Part shown: piece by piece, positions 33,455 through 46,700 of the stretch
Numbering within the stretch: position 1 is the stretch's first letter
Layout of the letters: each line of letters starts with the position of its first letter
Notes under the pieces: generated by a model
Seen by the model: the letters and a program-made list of their open reading frames with translations, nothing else
Told to the model about the DNA's origin: nothing
Database searches by the model: none
Made by a program: the position numbers and the translations under genes
Assembly: GCF_008831285.2 (NCBI RefSeq)
Contig: NC_045147.1
Span: forward strand, 10,853,427 to 10,917,426
Direction: 5' to 3'
Length of the DNA: 64,000 bases
Source of the DNA: Nymphaea colorata
Taxonomy: Eukaryota > Streptophyta > Magnoliopsida > Nymphaeales > Nymphaeaceae

Positions 33455-36400
33455 GATGAAGAGATGGCCGGCGATCAGTTCTTAGAAGAAGCGGCCGTGA
33501 CAGGGCCAATCTGTCCTTTTCAAGGATTTAATGTGAACAATACTATTTCTCTAAGTCTCGGCAGTAGCCATTCTTTGAAGTCTAATGCTTTGAACAAGTC
33601 GTGAGTATGACGGATACAGTTATTTGAAGATCAATGGGATGCACACAACCACTACACGGAGTCTTCCCAAAAAGTCGTAGCTTTAAATAGTAAATTAAAC
33701 ACAGATGGCCTACAATTTTATGTGTAAACATGATCAATATTTTTAAATTTTATATATTCGCAAAAGCAAGAGCTTGCCCTTCTAGCATTTTTTATATCAT
33801 GCTCCCCTTTGCATCTAGCAACTGCAAGCGTGTAGAGTACATTAACTAGTTAACCTTTTTGGGTGCAAAGGAAAACTTGGCGATCGGTTTGAGAATTCAT
33901 AAAAGTGTTGAGAGAGAGGGAGAGAGAGAGAGAGAGAGAGAGAGATTCTTGAGCATAGGTGTGGGGTGTTATATAATTCTATTTGGTAGCCAACAAGCCT
34001 GTATGTTGGTAATTTTAATTCCTTGAGTGGTGTTAGAAGGATGTACTCATGATTGATCAACACGTTCTGATGTCCAGATTAAAAGAAAGACAGATTTGGC
34101 AATGGTAGAAAGCAACTGATGGAAGATATTAATTTGCTGTTGGAAGTGTGCTCATGAATGAAGCTTATTGTGGGAAATTCTCTAAACATTAGCTTTAATT
34201 TGTTGCTTACAACTTTGTTCCATCAAAAAGTAGACTAGGTTGAGGGCCTCCATAATTGATTAACCCGAACACAATAATTTAAGTCAAACTTCTTTTGGCT
34301 TTTGTCTTCTTATGGGTAGCAGCATATCTGGTTGAATTGATTGGCTGGTAAAAGCTTGGTCATTAATTTAATTTCTGTAGTCATTGTTTTTACAATCACC
34401 ATAAATGGTAGCATGCACTATTATTGAGTTGACCCTTTCTTAGAGAAAGAAAGAGAGTTTCATGCCAAACTGGTTATGTGTACACTGATATGTAATAACC
34501 AAAATATCTTTGATAAATAAAAATATTTTTAAAAGGAAGAAAACAAAATTAAAAAATGTGTTTATCTATATAAAATGTGATTATCTATATAAAAAAAATA
34601 CCCCAACCCTTTTTTTTAGTGCTTATTTGTTAGGTACACACAAGCTGTACATGCAACTCCATCTCAGTATATTATTTTGTAGCTTAATTCCATTTAAACC
34701 GATCAAATATTTTGTCTTAGTGAATGATCTCATCCGTTCGTTGTGAATCCACTTGTCCCAATAAGAAGCTTAGCTGGGACTGCAGTTGCGGCCCTTATGG
34801 GCTGTCGGCTGGGCCCAAGAATCCTAATGGAGCTCCGCCCAAGCCTAACTTCTTATTGGGCCAGGCCAGCTGGATAACCTGCCCTATTGCTAAATACTTT
34901 GAAAAAGTATATACAAGATTCAGTCTTTTGTATTTATGATACTTATTTATTCGTTTTTATTAACAACAACATACCTCAACTGAAGCTGGTTTTGTTGTTG
35001 TTGACAAAAATGCTCCCATTTAGATAGAAAAGGGAAACTTTTAGTGGAAATAGAAAAAAACGTAAAAAGACTCAAAAGGATATTTCTTTTTCAACAATTT
35101 TGAAAATGTCCCTTTCTTTCATTTGGCATATGTATGTTGGATGTACCGAATGGCGCTTGCAACTCTGCCTATACCTGAAGGTCATTAAGGCCAAGTAAAA
35201 GAGTTCAGTGAGGGACATGAAGATTCTTGAGCATAGGTTTATGTTAATGCAATGGTATTTCTAATTGGTAGCCAATCCTTTTTATTGGTAATACTTTTGT
35301 TGCTCCCGTGGACTCAACTATATTGATCTGATGTCCAAAAAGAGAAGGCTGGATTTAGAAGCAAATTTGCTTTTAAGAGTAGGTGACCAACCTATGTTTT
35401 GAGCTTTCAGAACGTCAACTCTGCGTACTACAAAATGAAAGGAGAGGACAAAGGCAAACCAAAACTAAGCTTATTGTTACTAGGGAAATATGGAATGGAA
35501 AATCGTGCTGACTTCGGCTCTCTTGGTAGACGATATGATAAAATACTCCTTCTAGTCCTCCGATAAGGATAGAAATTCTCTAATATCAGCTTTTGTTACT
35601 TACGTGTTTGTTCAATCATACTGGGGCCTTCATGGTTTGGTTGACCAAGCACAACAAACTAATTCAAATTTCTTGATTCCACTCCAGTTCGTAGATTCCG
35701 ATTCAAACTTTGTTGGCACATTTAAAAAATGAATTGATTTTAAGCGGTGTAAGGGCAGTTTGCATGAATGCATGTATAGGCGCACTTCTTTTGGGTAATG
35801 GCCAAAGCTGACTTGACTTTTCTTTTTCCTCGTTGTTTGGATCCAAAGCGATTATATCAAAAATCTTAATCTATGGGTCTAAAGGACAAGGACGGCCCTA
35901 TGATATGTTTTTAGATGCTGGGTGCGAAGGCAAAGTTGCAACCACAAAAGATTTTCAAGGAAATTAAATCAACGGTCGTTATTGGAAGACATGGTCTAGT
36001 CAATTTCAGGTAAGTTTAAATATATCCAATTAGTCTGAAAAAAATTGATATGTAATAAAATTTAATATCCAATTAAGAAATCAAATTGGATTCAAATTTA
36101 AGAAATGACATTCGATTGGATTTGGATTCAAATTCAGATATAAATATAAAAGTCCGTCTGAATTTCTATTCTTGCTTCAGAGCCACATTCTAAATGGTTC
36201 AATACCAAAAGCCAATTTGGACTTGATTTATAGCTCAATCCCATATTCATCATTAACCGCTTGGGCAGGGAGAGAGAATTGAGATACTTTGAAAGGCCCA
36301 AAAGTCCCTCATCTTTTTTTTTGCGTCAGATTTCATAGTTATTTTAGAAACATAGGTAAAAAGCAGTACACCCATCAACTAAAAGTGCCTCATATTTATC

Positions 36401-37023
36401 ATTTATACTATAATAGTTCAGACAAGTAGTATTCATAAAAATAAAAAACTCATAAAAATCAAATCGATAACGAGATTTTCATTGGTTTGTCATTAGTTAC
36501 AATACATCCTCTACGACAAAAAGGAGAATTGTTTGTGTTTTTTGCACGTACTTAGGTGAAAGAAATTGATCGATTATTAGGCGGACACAATTGAACTTAT
36601 CTAGCAGATATTCAAGTCAAACTTGCACGTGTACATGTATGGGCGAGCCTCTTTTGGGGGAAGGCCAAAGCTGACCTGACTTTTCATTTTTCCTCCTTTA
36701 TGGGATGTACAAAGTAGTCGTCAATAATCTTTATGCGTCGCCAAAATAATACCGGTGATTACTTTGGAGAAGATGTTTAAAAGTAGGAACTTAATTTGAG
36801 AAGAGCGTGTCCATGTGTAGTGGTTGTACATCGGCACACTGACCTTCATCTTCAAAACACCGGGGCAAGTCGACCGATTCAAAGCGCATACAGGACTTGA
36901 GAAAGCGAGTAATGCCCACACTTGGAAATATGCCTTTCACATTCCAACCTTCAAACCTACATGTTGCCCGCCGTCTCACGATCGCTTCTTCCAGGAAGAA
37001 GTGAACAGCTAGCCACTTCTTTC
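33455..37023. promoter_or_regulatory. Divergent spacer of unit C
   Basis: There are 3,803 bp between the starts of genes 5 and 6. It is the inverted copy of spacer B with identical length. It has (GA)n at 33910-33945 and internal repeats near 35770-35830 and 36620-36690. No supported gene. It presumably drives both genes. Confidence 0.6.
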
Positions 37024-37031
37024 TATAAATA
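37024..37031 (+). promoter_or_regulatory. TATA box of gene 6
   Basis: TATAAATA 100 bp upstream of the ATG, as in genes 1 and 3. Confidence 0.75.
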
Positions 37032-37130
37032 CCCACCACACACGCCCCCAATTGAAACACACAAATCCTCAGCTCAGATCCTACATACCAATCAGTCGTT
37101 CTCATATATACAATTTCTTCCATAGACAAT

Positions 37131-38299
37131 ATGGCTGCGTTCCAGCACTTCGGCCATAATGAGCATCTCCCTTTGCTTCGACGCTCTGCACTCATTTTCT
37201 GCCTGCTCATAGGAATAGTTGCTTGCGTCGTGGCCGATCATGGTAGCTCACTGAGCGTGGGCTACTACAGGCACAGCTGCCCATCAGCAGAGGCAGTGGT
37301 GCAGAGGACAGTAGCGAAGGCCGTTGCCCGTAATCCAGGAATGGCTGCTGGATTGATCCGGATGCATTTCCACGACTGCTTTGTTAGGGTACTTCTCTTC
37401 CTCCTAGCTTCTTTGAATTGCTTCTTTGTGTATACCTTTTGATACGAATCGCAGCTAGCGAGCTGCTTGGATGGTGATTTATAACAAATGAAATTATGCC
37501 TAAAAAATGACAGGGTTGCGATGGTTCTGTTCTTCTGGACTCGACTCCTGGCAACGACGACGCCGAGAAAGACTCGCTTGCAAACAACCCCAGCCTCCGC
37601 GGGTTCGAGATCATTGACGAGGCCAAAGCTGTGTTGGAATCAGAATGCCCTCAACTGGTGTCCTGCGCCGACGTTCTTGCCTTTGCTGCTCGGGATGCCG
37701 TCCACATGACCGGTGGTTTCTACTACTCTGTACCTGCCGGACGGCGTGACGGACGTGTATCTAAGGATTCCGAGGTGCTCGAGAACCTTCCCTTACCAAC
37801 CTCTAATGTGGACCAACTGGAAGAGAAGTTCGCTGCCAAGGGGCTTTCGCTTGAAGACATGGTCACTCTATCTGGTGCACACACGTTGGGCGTGTCTCAC
37901 TGTTCATCGTTTTCCGATCGGCTTTACGGCTTCAACAACTCGACCGGTGCTGCCGACCCATCCATGGACCCCAAGTATGTACGCTACCTGAGGACAAAGT
38001 GCCCGGATCCGGAGTCGTCGTCCCAGGATGCGACGGTGGCTTTGGACCCTGTGACACCAAATAGGCTGGACAACAAGTATTACGTGAACCTCAAGTACCA
38101 GCGAGGGCTGCTCACATCGGACCAAGCACTGACAGAAAGGGCAGACACGGCCAGGATGGTGGACCAAAACGTGAACCAAGGTTCAGTGTGGGCTCACAAG
38201 TTCTCTGCAGCAATGGTGCGGATGGGCTCGATAGGGGTCTTGACTGGATCTCAAGGGGAGATCAGGAAGTCTTGTAGGGTTGTTAATTATGGCAGTTAA
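37131..38299 (+). CDS. Class III secretory peroxidase, gene 6 (alpha)
   Basis: Exons 37131-37388 and 37514-38299, with a 125-bp phase-0 GT-AG intron. The product is 347 aa. It has a signal peptide, distal Arg77/His81, proximal His209 and eight cysteines, the last at 340. The loop after the LLDS motif reads TPGNDDAEK, one residue longer than in beta copies. The usual terminal ...RVVN-stop has changed: the stop codon TAA has become TAT and the frame continues for YGS, giving a three-residue C-terminal extension. It is the only complete pure alpha copy in the window and shows what gene 3 should look like beyond the gap. Confidence 0.95.
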
Positions 38300-38639
38300 A
38301 AAAAAAAAAAGGTCATTTGTTCATTAAATTGGTTGATTTATTCACTCAATTGGTTTAATTGTTTATAGTTGTTATACGGTTGCCGGCCGGAAGTGTCAAT
38401 TCAACTGTTCGTGAGGCGCAACTTCCATTCGTTGTAGTTATTCAATAAAGGAAATAGATTTTGGTTTGATATCTGAAATTCAGATTCAGATTCAAATATG
38501 GTTTTTTTTTTTTTGTATTTGAATTTGAATATATGAATATTTAAAAAAGCAAATACAGCTATAATTTGATTTGGATCCCTTGACATCCCTGCCTATAGTA
38601 AAACTGTAAAGTTTTTTTCTTTTTTGGTATTGGATCCTA
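38300..38639. other. 3' UTR and AT-rich flank of gene 6
   Basis: The 3' UTR contains a 12-base A tract. Beyond the poly(A) signal lies an AT-rich stretch with GAATTTGAAT/GATTCAGATT motifs and a GGATCCCTTGACATCCCTG end that resembles other repeats near 2.5 and 63.5 kb. Confidence 0.5.
38444..38449 (+). terminator. Poly(A) signal AATAAA of gene 6
   Basis: AATAAA about 145 bp after the stop codon. Confidence 0.7.
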
Positions 38640-39090
38640 GTCGGTTGGTAGACTGAGTTACTTCGTTAGTTGTTGTTGAATGATAATTGAGTTCTAATGT
38701 CCAAAGGAGGAAACTGGATTTGTAATGGTAAAGCTTTTCTGGAAGTATGCCAACCAATGAAGCGCTATTGTGGAAATTATATAAAATTGAGCTAGCTTTT
38801 GTTGATTTGGTCCGTCAAAACTTGGTCTTGGTTAAGGGCGTTAATAAATAATTGATTGACCACGCACGATAATCTAGTTCAAATCTCTTCATTCGCTTGC
38901 AGTTGGTATATTCCCATCCAACACTGCTAGGACTCGGTTGGTTCGACATTCCTCATTCACAATTTGGTTAGTTCTCTATAGCCTGTTCGATTCTGTTGCT
39001 GAAAGATTCTTAGAGAGAGTAGGAGAGAGTTGAAATACCTTGAAAAGTCAGGAACCCCTCCACCTTAGCCTCTGCACCACCGTCTACGGT
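38640..39090 (+). repeat. Decayed peroxidase spacer downstream of gene 6
   Basis: A diverged, internally deleted relative of about 35325-36320 (landmarks: TAATGTCCAAAGGAGG, TTGACCACGCACGATAAT, GAGAGAGTTGAAATACCTTG). No peroxidase exon follows, so this marks a further lost gene unit. Confidence 0.6.
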
Positions 39091-40204
39091 TGCTTTGAGA
39101 TTTGGTTAGGGTGCCGTATGTCTGTCAACTATAATATTGTCATATATCAACCAATTACATTCCAAAATAATAATGCCCATGGTAATAAAACTCAAAACTC
39201 GACATTTATCAATCCACCAACTCGACTAACTATGTTACACCCAGGGGCAGACCCAATGGTAGGACCGGTCTGCCAAGGTCTGTCGGGAGGCTGCCTACGC
39301 TGCACCCAATGATGAATTCCAGCTGCGCTCAAGGAACAGGCATATAGGGTTTCTCGGCTGGACAACAGCCCTAACCTTCCCATGAGTAATTTGCAATTGG
39401 TCCCGAACCCCAATCCTTGTCACATTCACTCCAAATGGCGACAGTGTTCAGGCCTTAGGAATACAACGGTGCGCGATACAAAATTTCAATCCACTCACAA
39501 CTCTCTCACATGCCATTGATCCGTGCCCAAGTTTCGTCCAAACCACCCAATTCTCAGTATGTCACACGTCCTGGGGCTGTGTACCCCGCACTTGGTGCTG
39601 GAGCAGGAGCCCTTTGAGTATCCCATAACTGATATCCAGGGAGGCAAACAAGGTCTCGTTGTCCCTTCTCAGTAAGACGAGGTCGTCATGGTTCCGGCAA
39701 CATCCAAGAGGCTCAAGCGGTGGCAGAGGGAATAGCTCGTTGGGAACAGAGAGACGCGACAAGAGAGGCAGCAGGAAGTGCATTGATTCCGGCCAGTTCC
39801 AAACGACTCGCCAGTCGAGCTTGGTTCGATGGATCCACGACACACTAGCGATTCAGCCTGGGGAGTCCTGCAGGTAGAGATGTCTGGTGCTTACAATGCC
39901 GTGGGGTTGAACGAAGGGGCGGAGGTCAGCTCTGCTCGAACTCGTGGGCAATGGAAAGACGCCTCAAGAATCGTAGACAGGTGAAGAGGCCTTCTTCTGT
40001 TTCGATCGACTTCGGCATTAGTTTTGTCCATCCACCGGAGCCTACAGTTCTGTCGGGAGGTCGCGTCCCCTAGAGGATCAACTGCGGATGGAAATGACGG
40101 ACGATCAACCATGGAAGATGAGACGCTGGGCTTCTACTGGTTTAGTCGGAATATGCCTTTCGGAAGATTAGCTTTTCGTGTTGGCTGCCACCATAGGTTC
40201 TTCA
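39091..40204. other. Repeat-like DNA left of copia-2
   Basis: Relatively GC-rich, with short overlapping ORFs on both strands and no recognisable domain. It is probably the left part of an older element that continues after copia-2 at 48747. Confidence 0.4.
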
Positions 40205-40665
40205 TGTTGCGAGATTTGTGGAAAAAATTGGTGCTGCCCAAAATACCAAATCAACTATATTCAGCTGTTACGACGTGATTGTGCATAATCAAGGGAGAAG
40301 GAAAGGAATCTTCTCTAACTTTTTGGAAGACTAGATAACCGCTCTCTTGGTTATCGCCTCATTCAAAATGTATAAAAGCCCTCTTTCTCTCTTGTGCTGC
40401 CCAAAATACCAAATCAACTATATTCAGCTGTTACGACGTGATTGTGCATAATCAAGGGAGAAAGAAAGGAATCTTCTCTAATTTTTTGGAAAGACTAGAT
40501 AACCGCTCTCTTGGTTATCACCTCTTTCTCTCTTGGATTGTAAGCATGAGAAGATAAATAAAATAGCAGCGTTCTTCTTCCTTCGTGGACGTAGGCCAAA
40601 CTGCCGAATCATGTAAATTTGCTGTTCTTTTTTCTGTCGTTGCTTCTACCTCATGTTTTTAAACA
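40205..40665 (+). repeat. copia-2 5' LTR with internal duplication
   Basis: 461 bp. A block of about 163 bp starting at GTGCTGCCCAAAATACC is present twice in tandem (about 40231 and 40394). The 3' LTR has it once. Confidence 0.88.
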
Positions 40666-40678
40666 TGGTATCAGAGCG
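40666..40678 (+). promoter_or_regulatory. copia-2 primer-binding site
   Basis: TGGTATCAGAGCG directly after the LTR, complementary to the 3' end of initiator tRNA-Met. Confidence 0.88.
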
Positions 40679-41326
40679 GGTTATATAAAGCTGCTGCATA
40701 TTTCTTCGACAATCTTGGAAAATTGGTGCTCCTCTTTTTTTCCCAAACCGCCAGGAAGCCTGCCACAAAACTAGCCGGTGTTGTTAGCTCCGGCGACGTC
40801 AGGGGTCAAACAAGGGCTCTTGAGAATCGTCTACTTCTGAGGAACGTCCCTACCAATTTTCAGATTTTTAGACGCATCCATTGAGGAGTTACGAATTTTT
40901 GAAGAGACGCCTATCGCTGGACAAACTGCCTGCAGCTCTCCAATGTTTTTTGCCGCCTATCTAGTTTGTCGTAATTTTGTCTCGAAGACTTGGTGTCAAT
41001 TGGTTGTCGGGAGCTGTTGCTGAGGACCGGGAAAAGGAATCAAAAGGTCTTCACTGGCGATCGAGGTTTTCTAAATCCATTATTGAGGTTCTTCATTATC
41101 GGGTGACATTCTCTTCTACCCTGTTCCTTGAGAACATGATTGATTATGCATATCTATTCTGAAACGAGGTTTTGAATGATCGAGTAACATCTTTCACTTG
41201 CTTCCTTGCTATATTCTGCAATTTTGTGAAGTATGTTTGGTATTCGATTATTCCCTGGCAAATAACCAGCAAGAGACTACAGAAAGTTTTAGACATCTCA
41301 ACAGCAACGAGCAAAGCAGCCAACCT

Positions 41327-43600
41327 CTAAAAATCACCAATATGCTTTTGAAGGGCACCAACTACTTAAGTTGGGCTAAGGCGGCCGATCCAAGGTTGGA
41401 TACATAAATGGGAAGATCAGTCCTCCTAATAGGTCAGATCCTAAATTTGATGATTGGCAATCTGAAAATGATATGGTGATGTCGTGGCTGATTAACTCCA
41501 TGGAACCATCTATTTCAAATCTGTTTATGTATCAAGAAAGTGCAAAGGAAATTTGGGATGAGTTAAAACAACTTTTCTCCTCACAGAATAACCTCGCTCG
41601 AGTCTATCAAATTCAGGTCGAGATTGCCTATCTTATGAAGGGCGACAAACCACTGAATCTCTACATAGGAGAACTCAAAAGCTGATTTGATGAACTTCTG
41701 CAATATAGGCATGCTACGACTGATCCTGATACATACAAAACCCGGTTTGAGGAAGACAAAATATTCAAATTTTTGGCAGGTTTAGGAGCCGATTATGAAG
41801 GTATTAGAAGTCAAATCCTCAATACCACTCTGCTGCCCAACTTCAACAATGTTTGTGAAATGATACAAAGGGAGGCTGCACGAAGACAAGTTATGAATTC
41901 CAAAATTGAAATTTATGAAGAAAGCGGTGAACAAATGGCATGTGTCACTCAGGCCGATTTTGTCAAAGGGGATCAAAAACTCCCGAATGCCAACAAACCT
42001 TCCAATGCTAACTTCAGCTATCAGAAAGGGAGAAATATATTTAGATGCACCCATTGCAAGCGAACTAATCACACACATGAAAGATGTTAGGAGCTGGTCG
42101 AAAGACCAACAAAAGACAAAGCTACCTCCTCCACAAAATCTGCGTATTCCACCAATCCTGATTTAGCAAACTTTGTTACCAAGGATGATCTTGAAAATTT
42201 TTTTCAGAAGTTCGCAAAGACCAATCTAGTATCATCTCAGCCCCTCAGCAATTCAGAAGGTAACAACTTTGCTTTGACCGCTACTTTAAATCGTTCTACA
42301 TGGTTATTGACACAAGGGCCACCGATCATATGTCTAACGACTTAAGAAAACTAATTAATCTTGACAAAACAAAACAATGGTCAATTTTTACAGCCGATGG
42401 ATCACCCATTATTGTTGAAGGATACGGTGAAACTACATTCTTTAAGAAAGGGTAGAAATCTCAAGTTTTATATATTCCCAAACTGTCAGCTAATCTCATA
42501 TCGGTAAGCAAATTAACCAAGTCTCATAACTGTTTGGCTGTTTTTTCCTCAAAGGATGTGATATTTCAGGATTGTGTGACGAACTGAGAGATTGGTAGAG
42601 GGCATGAGCAGAATGGGCTATACGTGATGGATGAAAATTGTTGCAACCTCATTGTGAATGATCAGCAAGATCGACGTTCTCACTACCGGACCTGGCATGC
42701 CAGACTTGGTCACATCTCTGATCAAAGTTTAACTTGTCTTATTCTAAATCTTACAGTTTTAAATAAATCATGTGATGCTTGTGAATTTTCTAAATCCACG
42801 AGAATACCATTTCAATCTTCTACTGAAAAATCAAATGACATTTTTTTTTCTGATGTTTGGGGACCAGCCCCAGAAGTGTCACATTCTAGATTTAGATATT
42901 ATGTTTCTTTTATTGATGACAAGACACGCATGACATGGCTGTTCTTTCTTAAGTATAAGAGTGAAGTTTTTAGTGCTTTCAAAAATTTTTCATGATGGTA
43001 CATACTCAGTATGGAGTAAAGATTAAAATCTTCGCTCTGACAATGGTGGAGAATATGTGAATGATGCTCTTGACACTTTTCTGAAAGGGGGAAGGAATAC
43101 GACCTCAATATTTTGTGCAGGTACTCCACAAAAAATGGAATGGCAGAACGAAAAAATAGGCAATTACTGAAAGTTGCTCGATCTCTTATGACTCACATGC
43201 ATGTTCCTTTTCGTTTTTGGAATGATGCATTTGCTACGGCTGTTATATTATCAACAGAGCACCAAGTTCCAGCATTGAAAAACAAGTCCCTATAGAACTT
43301 CTTCTCAATAGAAAAGTTTCTATAAAGCATTTAAAGTTTTTGGATGCAAATGCTATGTTCATATACAGGAAAACTTTAGGAACAAATTTGAAAAGCGTGC
43401 TATCAAAAGTATTTTCCTCAGTTACTCCAGTAGAAAGAAATGGTATAAATGTTATGATCCAGTCACTAGAAAATTATTTATATCTCGTGATGTGAAATTT
43501 TTTAACAGGAATCCTTCTTCAATTATCAAAGATAGGGGAAGATGAATGTTGCTAATCCGACCAAGCAGCCCACATTGTCAATAGTGAAAACCAGCTATGA
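41327..43600 (+). pseudogene. copia-2 gag, protease and integrase remnant
   Basis: Gag (about 41327-42087): PLKITNMLLKGTNYLSW, then, after a frameshift, ENDMVMSWLINSMEPSIS (UBN2-type gag), an in-frame stop at about 41683, and the zinc knuckle CTHCKRTNHTHERC at 42046-42087. Protease (about 42303-42340): VIDTRATDHMSN, where the usual DTGA is DTRA. GAG-pre-integrase and integrase (42624-43600): WHARLGHIS, CDACEFSKSTRIPF, DVWGPAP, YYVSFIDDKTRMTW, DNGGEYVND, NGMAERKNRQLL. The region then breaks at the nested insertion. Confidence 0.87.
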
Positions 43601-43744
43601 AGCTCCTAGTGCTAGCAAGCAGCCCATATTGCCTATGGTTGAACCCCATTTTGAAGTAGACAAAATCGATTCAAATGATGTGTCTCCACTTTCGCCTTAA
43701 GAACCCGACACCAGCTTCAATCCTCCCACTCTTTCCACCGAACC

Positions 43745-46700
43745 TGTCACACCCCAACCTTTTGACCTTCTAACATACTTTTTTCTAGACAAAACATTAA
43801 GGTGCGATGACACAACCATTCAAAAGGAGAGAGCTATGCCATTTGAAACAATGAGACAACTTTCATTTATGTAACAAATTCAGTTCGTACAAAATCACAT
43901 CTATGTGTATGACAAAAATGCCCCCAAACAATAGAATTGATGCTAACATAGACAAGACATCATATAACCAAAACAAGATGCACTGGCACTATAAAATATC
44001 CAAAACCTCCCAGTAGGATGTGAGTAGAGCCATCTGATCAACTGCTGCCCGGGTTTGCCAAAACCTGAAAAAGAAAAACGACTGAAGGCTTAGCCTTCGT
44101 AGTATGGCAACAAGTCAGGAAAATCCCTAATCCTCTTAGGTAGGGCTCAAAAATGAGATAATCACAATTACAAAACAAATCATCATCATATGGTGACAGG
44201 GCATAGTCACACCAGTTGCCAAAAAGGGCCCCCACATAGGCCACAACATGTAAAGGCATTCAATGCAAGCCATGCATAAACATCATTCGTTCATTCATCA
44301 CATTCACAATCACATTCTTCTCATTTACTTTAACTACGAAACAACTATCATGTGGTGGTAGGGCACACAGTCACATAACTTATCAAGGAGCCCTTATTTA
44401 TACCACGACATGCAAGGGCCATACACAAAGGCGCAATAACACATTCAATAACCACATGTTATTTAGAAATAACACATCGTTTCATTCACACTTCATTCAT
44501 ACTCACATCATTCACATACATTTCATTTCTATGCTTTTCATTTTCATTAAGTTCAGTGAATTGACAGTTCCTGTGGGTGCAAACACAGAGACATGCACAC
44601 CGCAGGCGGTCTACAGCCGGAAGACAACCCCGTGGTGGCCCAGAAAAGTATGGATCATTTACCCGCTGCAGCGGTAGAGCACTCATCCATGGATGTATGA
44701 ATTCAAGGAAAGATACTCAGTCTTCCCTAGGACACCCAGGATGGGAAGGCGGGAGCCCAATGCTCCAAGCACAACACACAACAGTACATGGGTCTTGCCC
44801 GCCTGCGCTCCGAACAGGCAAGACTAGTGGTGAAAGCGGGACGTCTTCCAAACACATTGCCACAACCCACTGGCCCCTCATCTCTTATTCTTTCATTCTT
44901 ATCATTATAATTATACATTCACAAAATGACTGGCTAGCTCATGAGGTTGGTTCACTTTACAAATGCACACATACCTCCAATTCCCTCCACACGAGGGCTA
45001 CACATAACAATAACATTCTTAGCTAGCCGTCATACAATACGGGTACAACTACCTCCAATTTCAATCAATTGCATTATTGCCCACGACAATACATATGCAA
45101 CAAATCGTAACATTCACATTCATAAAGATTCACATCTTATCAAACACATCAATCAGTTCTTTAAAACTTAGCCAAATCCCAGAGAGTAGTCTCGATTGTG
45201 ATGGCTATAGCTTCCTATGCAATTATCATTCTATGATGCTCTCTAATGCACAATCGGGGTCGAGGAGACACTCGACTCGATACCCCATTCATTTATCTAA
45301 GCATTATCAATTATAGCATGCATATGCGAATGCGTAACAATTTTCAAACAAACTTTTAATAGTTTTCAAAACAAAACTTGTCACATGACAAATCATTCAC
45401 AAACACACACATCAATCACATCTTTCCAAACTTAGCCAAACCACGGAGAGTAGTATCGATCCGTGATTGGCTCGTAGTTGTCCTATGCAATTATCATTCT
45501 ATGATGCTTTCTAATGCACGATTGGGGTCGAGGAGACACTCGAATCGATACCCACCTCATTTGTCCTAAACAGTTATCAATTTTAGCATGCACATGCAAT
45601 TGGTAGTCATTTAACAAAAACAAAACTAATCACATACATCCAATCTTATGCATACATTCATTCAATCAATCAATCACGATCTGAGGATCCAACGATCATA
45701 GAACACACATTCACAAATTGGCCCTAGGCAGGAATTTTCCTGGAATGCATCGTACTTGTCGCGCATCCACAAAACACCTCTAGCTACAAACCGCGTTGCT
45801 CAAGGTCTACTTGATGGTGTACCTGCAAATACAGTCATGCGATAAGTTCTCTATTCGGATCACTTTCCAATATATGTACAAATCTGAAAATACAATCATT
45901 GAGGCATGTCATCTCCTCAAGGGGGGTGTCGACAGGTAGTGTCGACCCACATGGCCCTCTAATTGGCCACTTCATAACTTCTTAACATTGCCACTAAACG
46001 TCAAAACCAAGGCTGCGATCAATCTATCAATACATAATTTTCATTTATTTTCTTTAGTCGATGCATCAACCCAATAGTTACATCCAACTTACGTATTCTT
46101 TCCCAAATAACGTCAAGATACACCCGTTCACAAAAGCATGCGCCACGTGCTCACTAAGACGATTCTAAATCTTCTCCACAACATCACAATCTCTACCATG
46201 CTTCCCTATTGCTTCGAAAATCAACACCTCAAGCTTAAAAGATCATTATAGACATGAATTATTGTTTTCCAACATAATCCTAAACATTCCCAAAAAGCAA
46301 AGTCGCTAACATGCATCCTAAAATCACCAATACTTAATTCTACCATGCTCAATTAATATTTATACGTGCTCAACAGAAAATACACAACAATATAGCTCGA
46401 TTAGGCCTTGCTCACACCAATTTAAGAATCTGAACTGCTGCGGTCCTCCCGACAGCCACCTCACGAGTTCGAGAGGTCCTCAAACGGCTAAATTCCTCAA
46501 TGCCGCCACCACCAACGCTTTTAGCCACTGTCATGAGGGGGAAGAACACCCCCAAGCGAAATCCAATCAAACAGCCTAAGAGAATCAAAATCGGCAAAAA
46601 GGAGGTTTAGGAGAGGGGTCTGTCGTTAGAAGAGACCCACGGTCGTTGTAAAGGGCTGTGAGAGAGGGAAAGGGTGTGGGCAGAGGGTGTTGACGGAGAG

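Larger units (their letters stand above)
24025..37672 (-). repeat. Right arm of the giant inverted repeat
   Basis: Inverted partner of 7178-20388. It contains a partial copia-1, a truncated hAT2, a Harbinger-like insertion not found in the left arm, hAT1, a decayed spacer, gene 5, spacer C and the 5' part of gene 6. Compared with the left arm it lacks the counterpart of about 15430-16740, including the copia-1 5' LTR. Confidence 0.92.
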
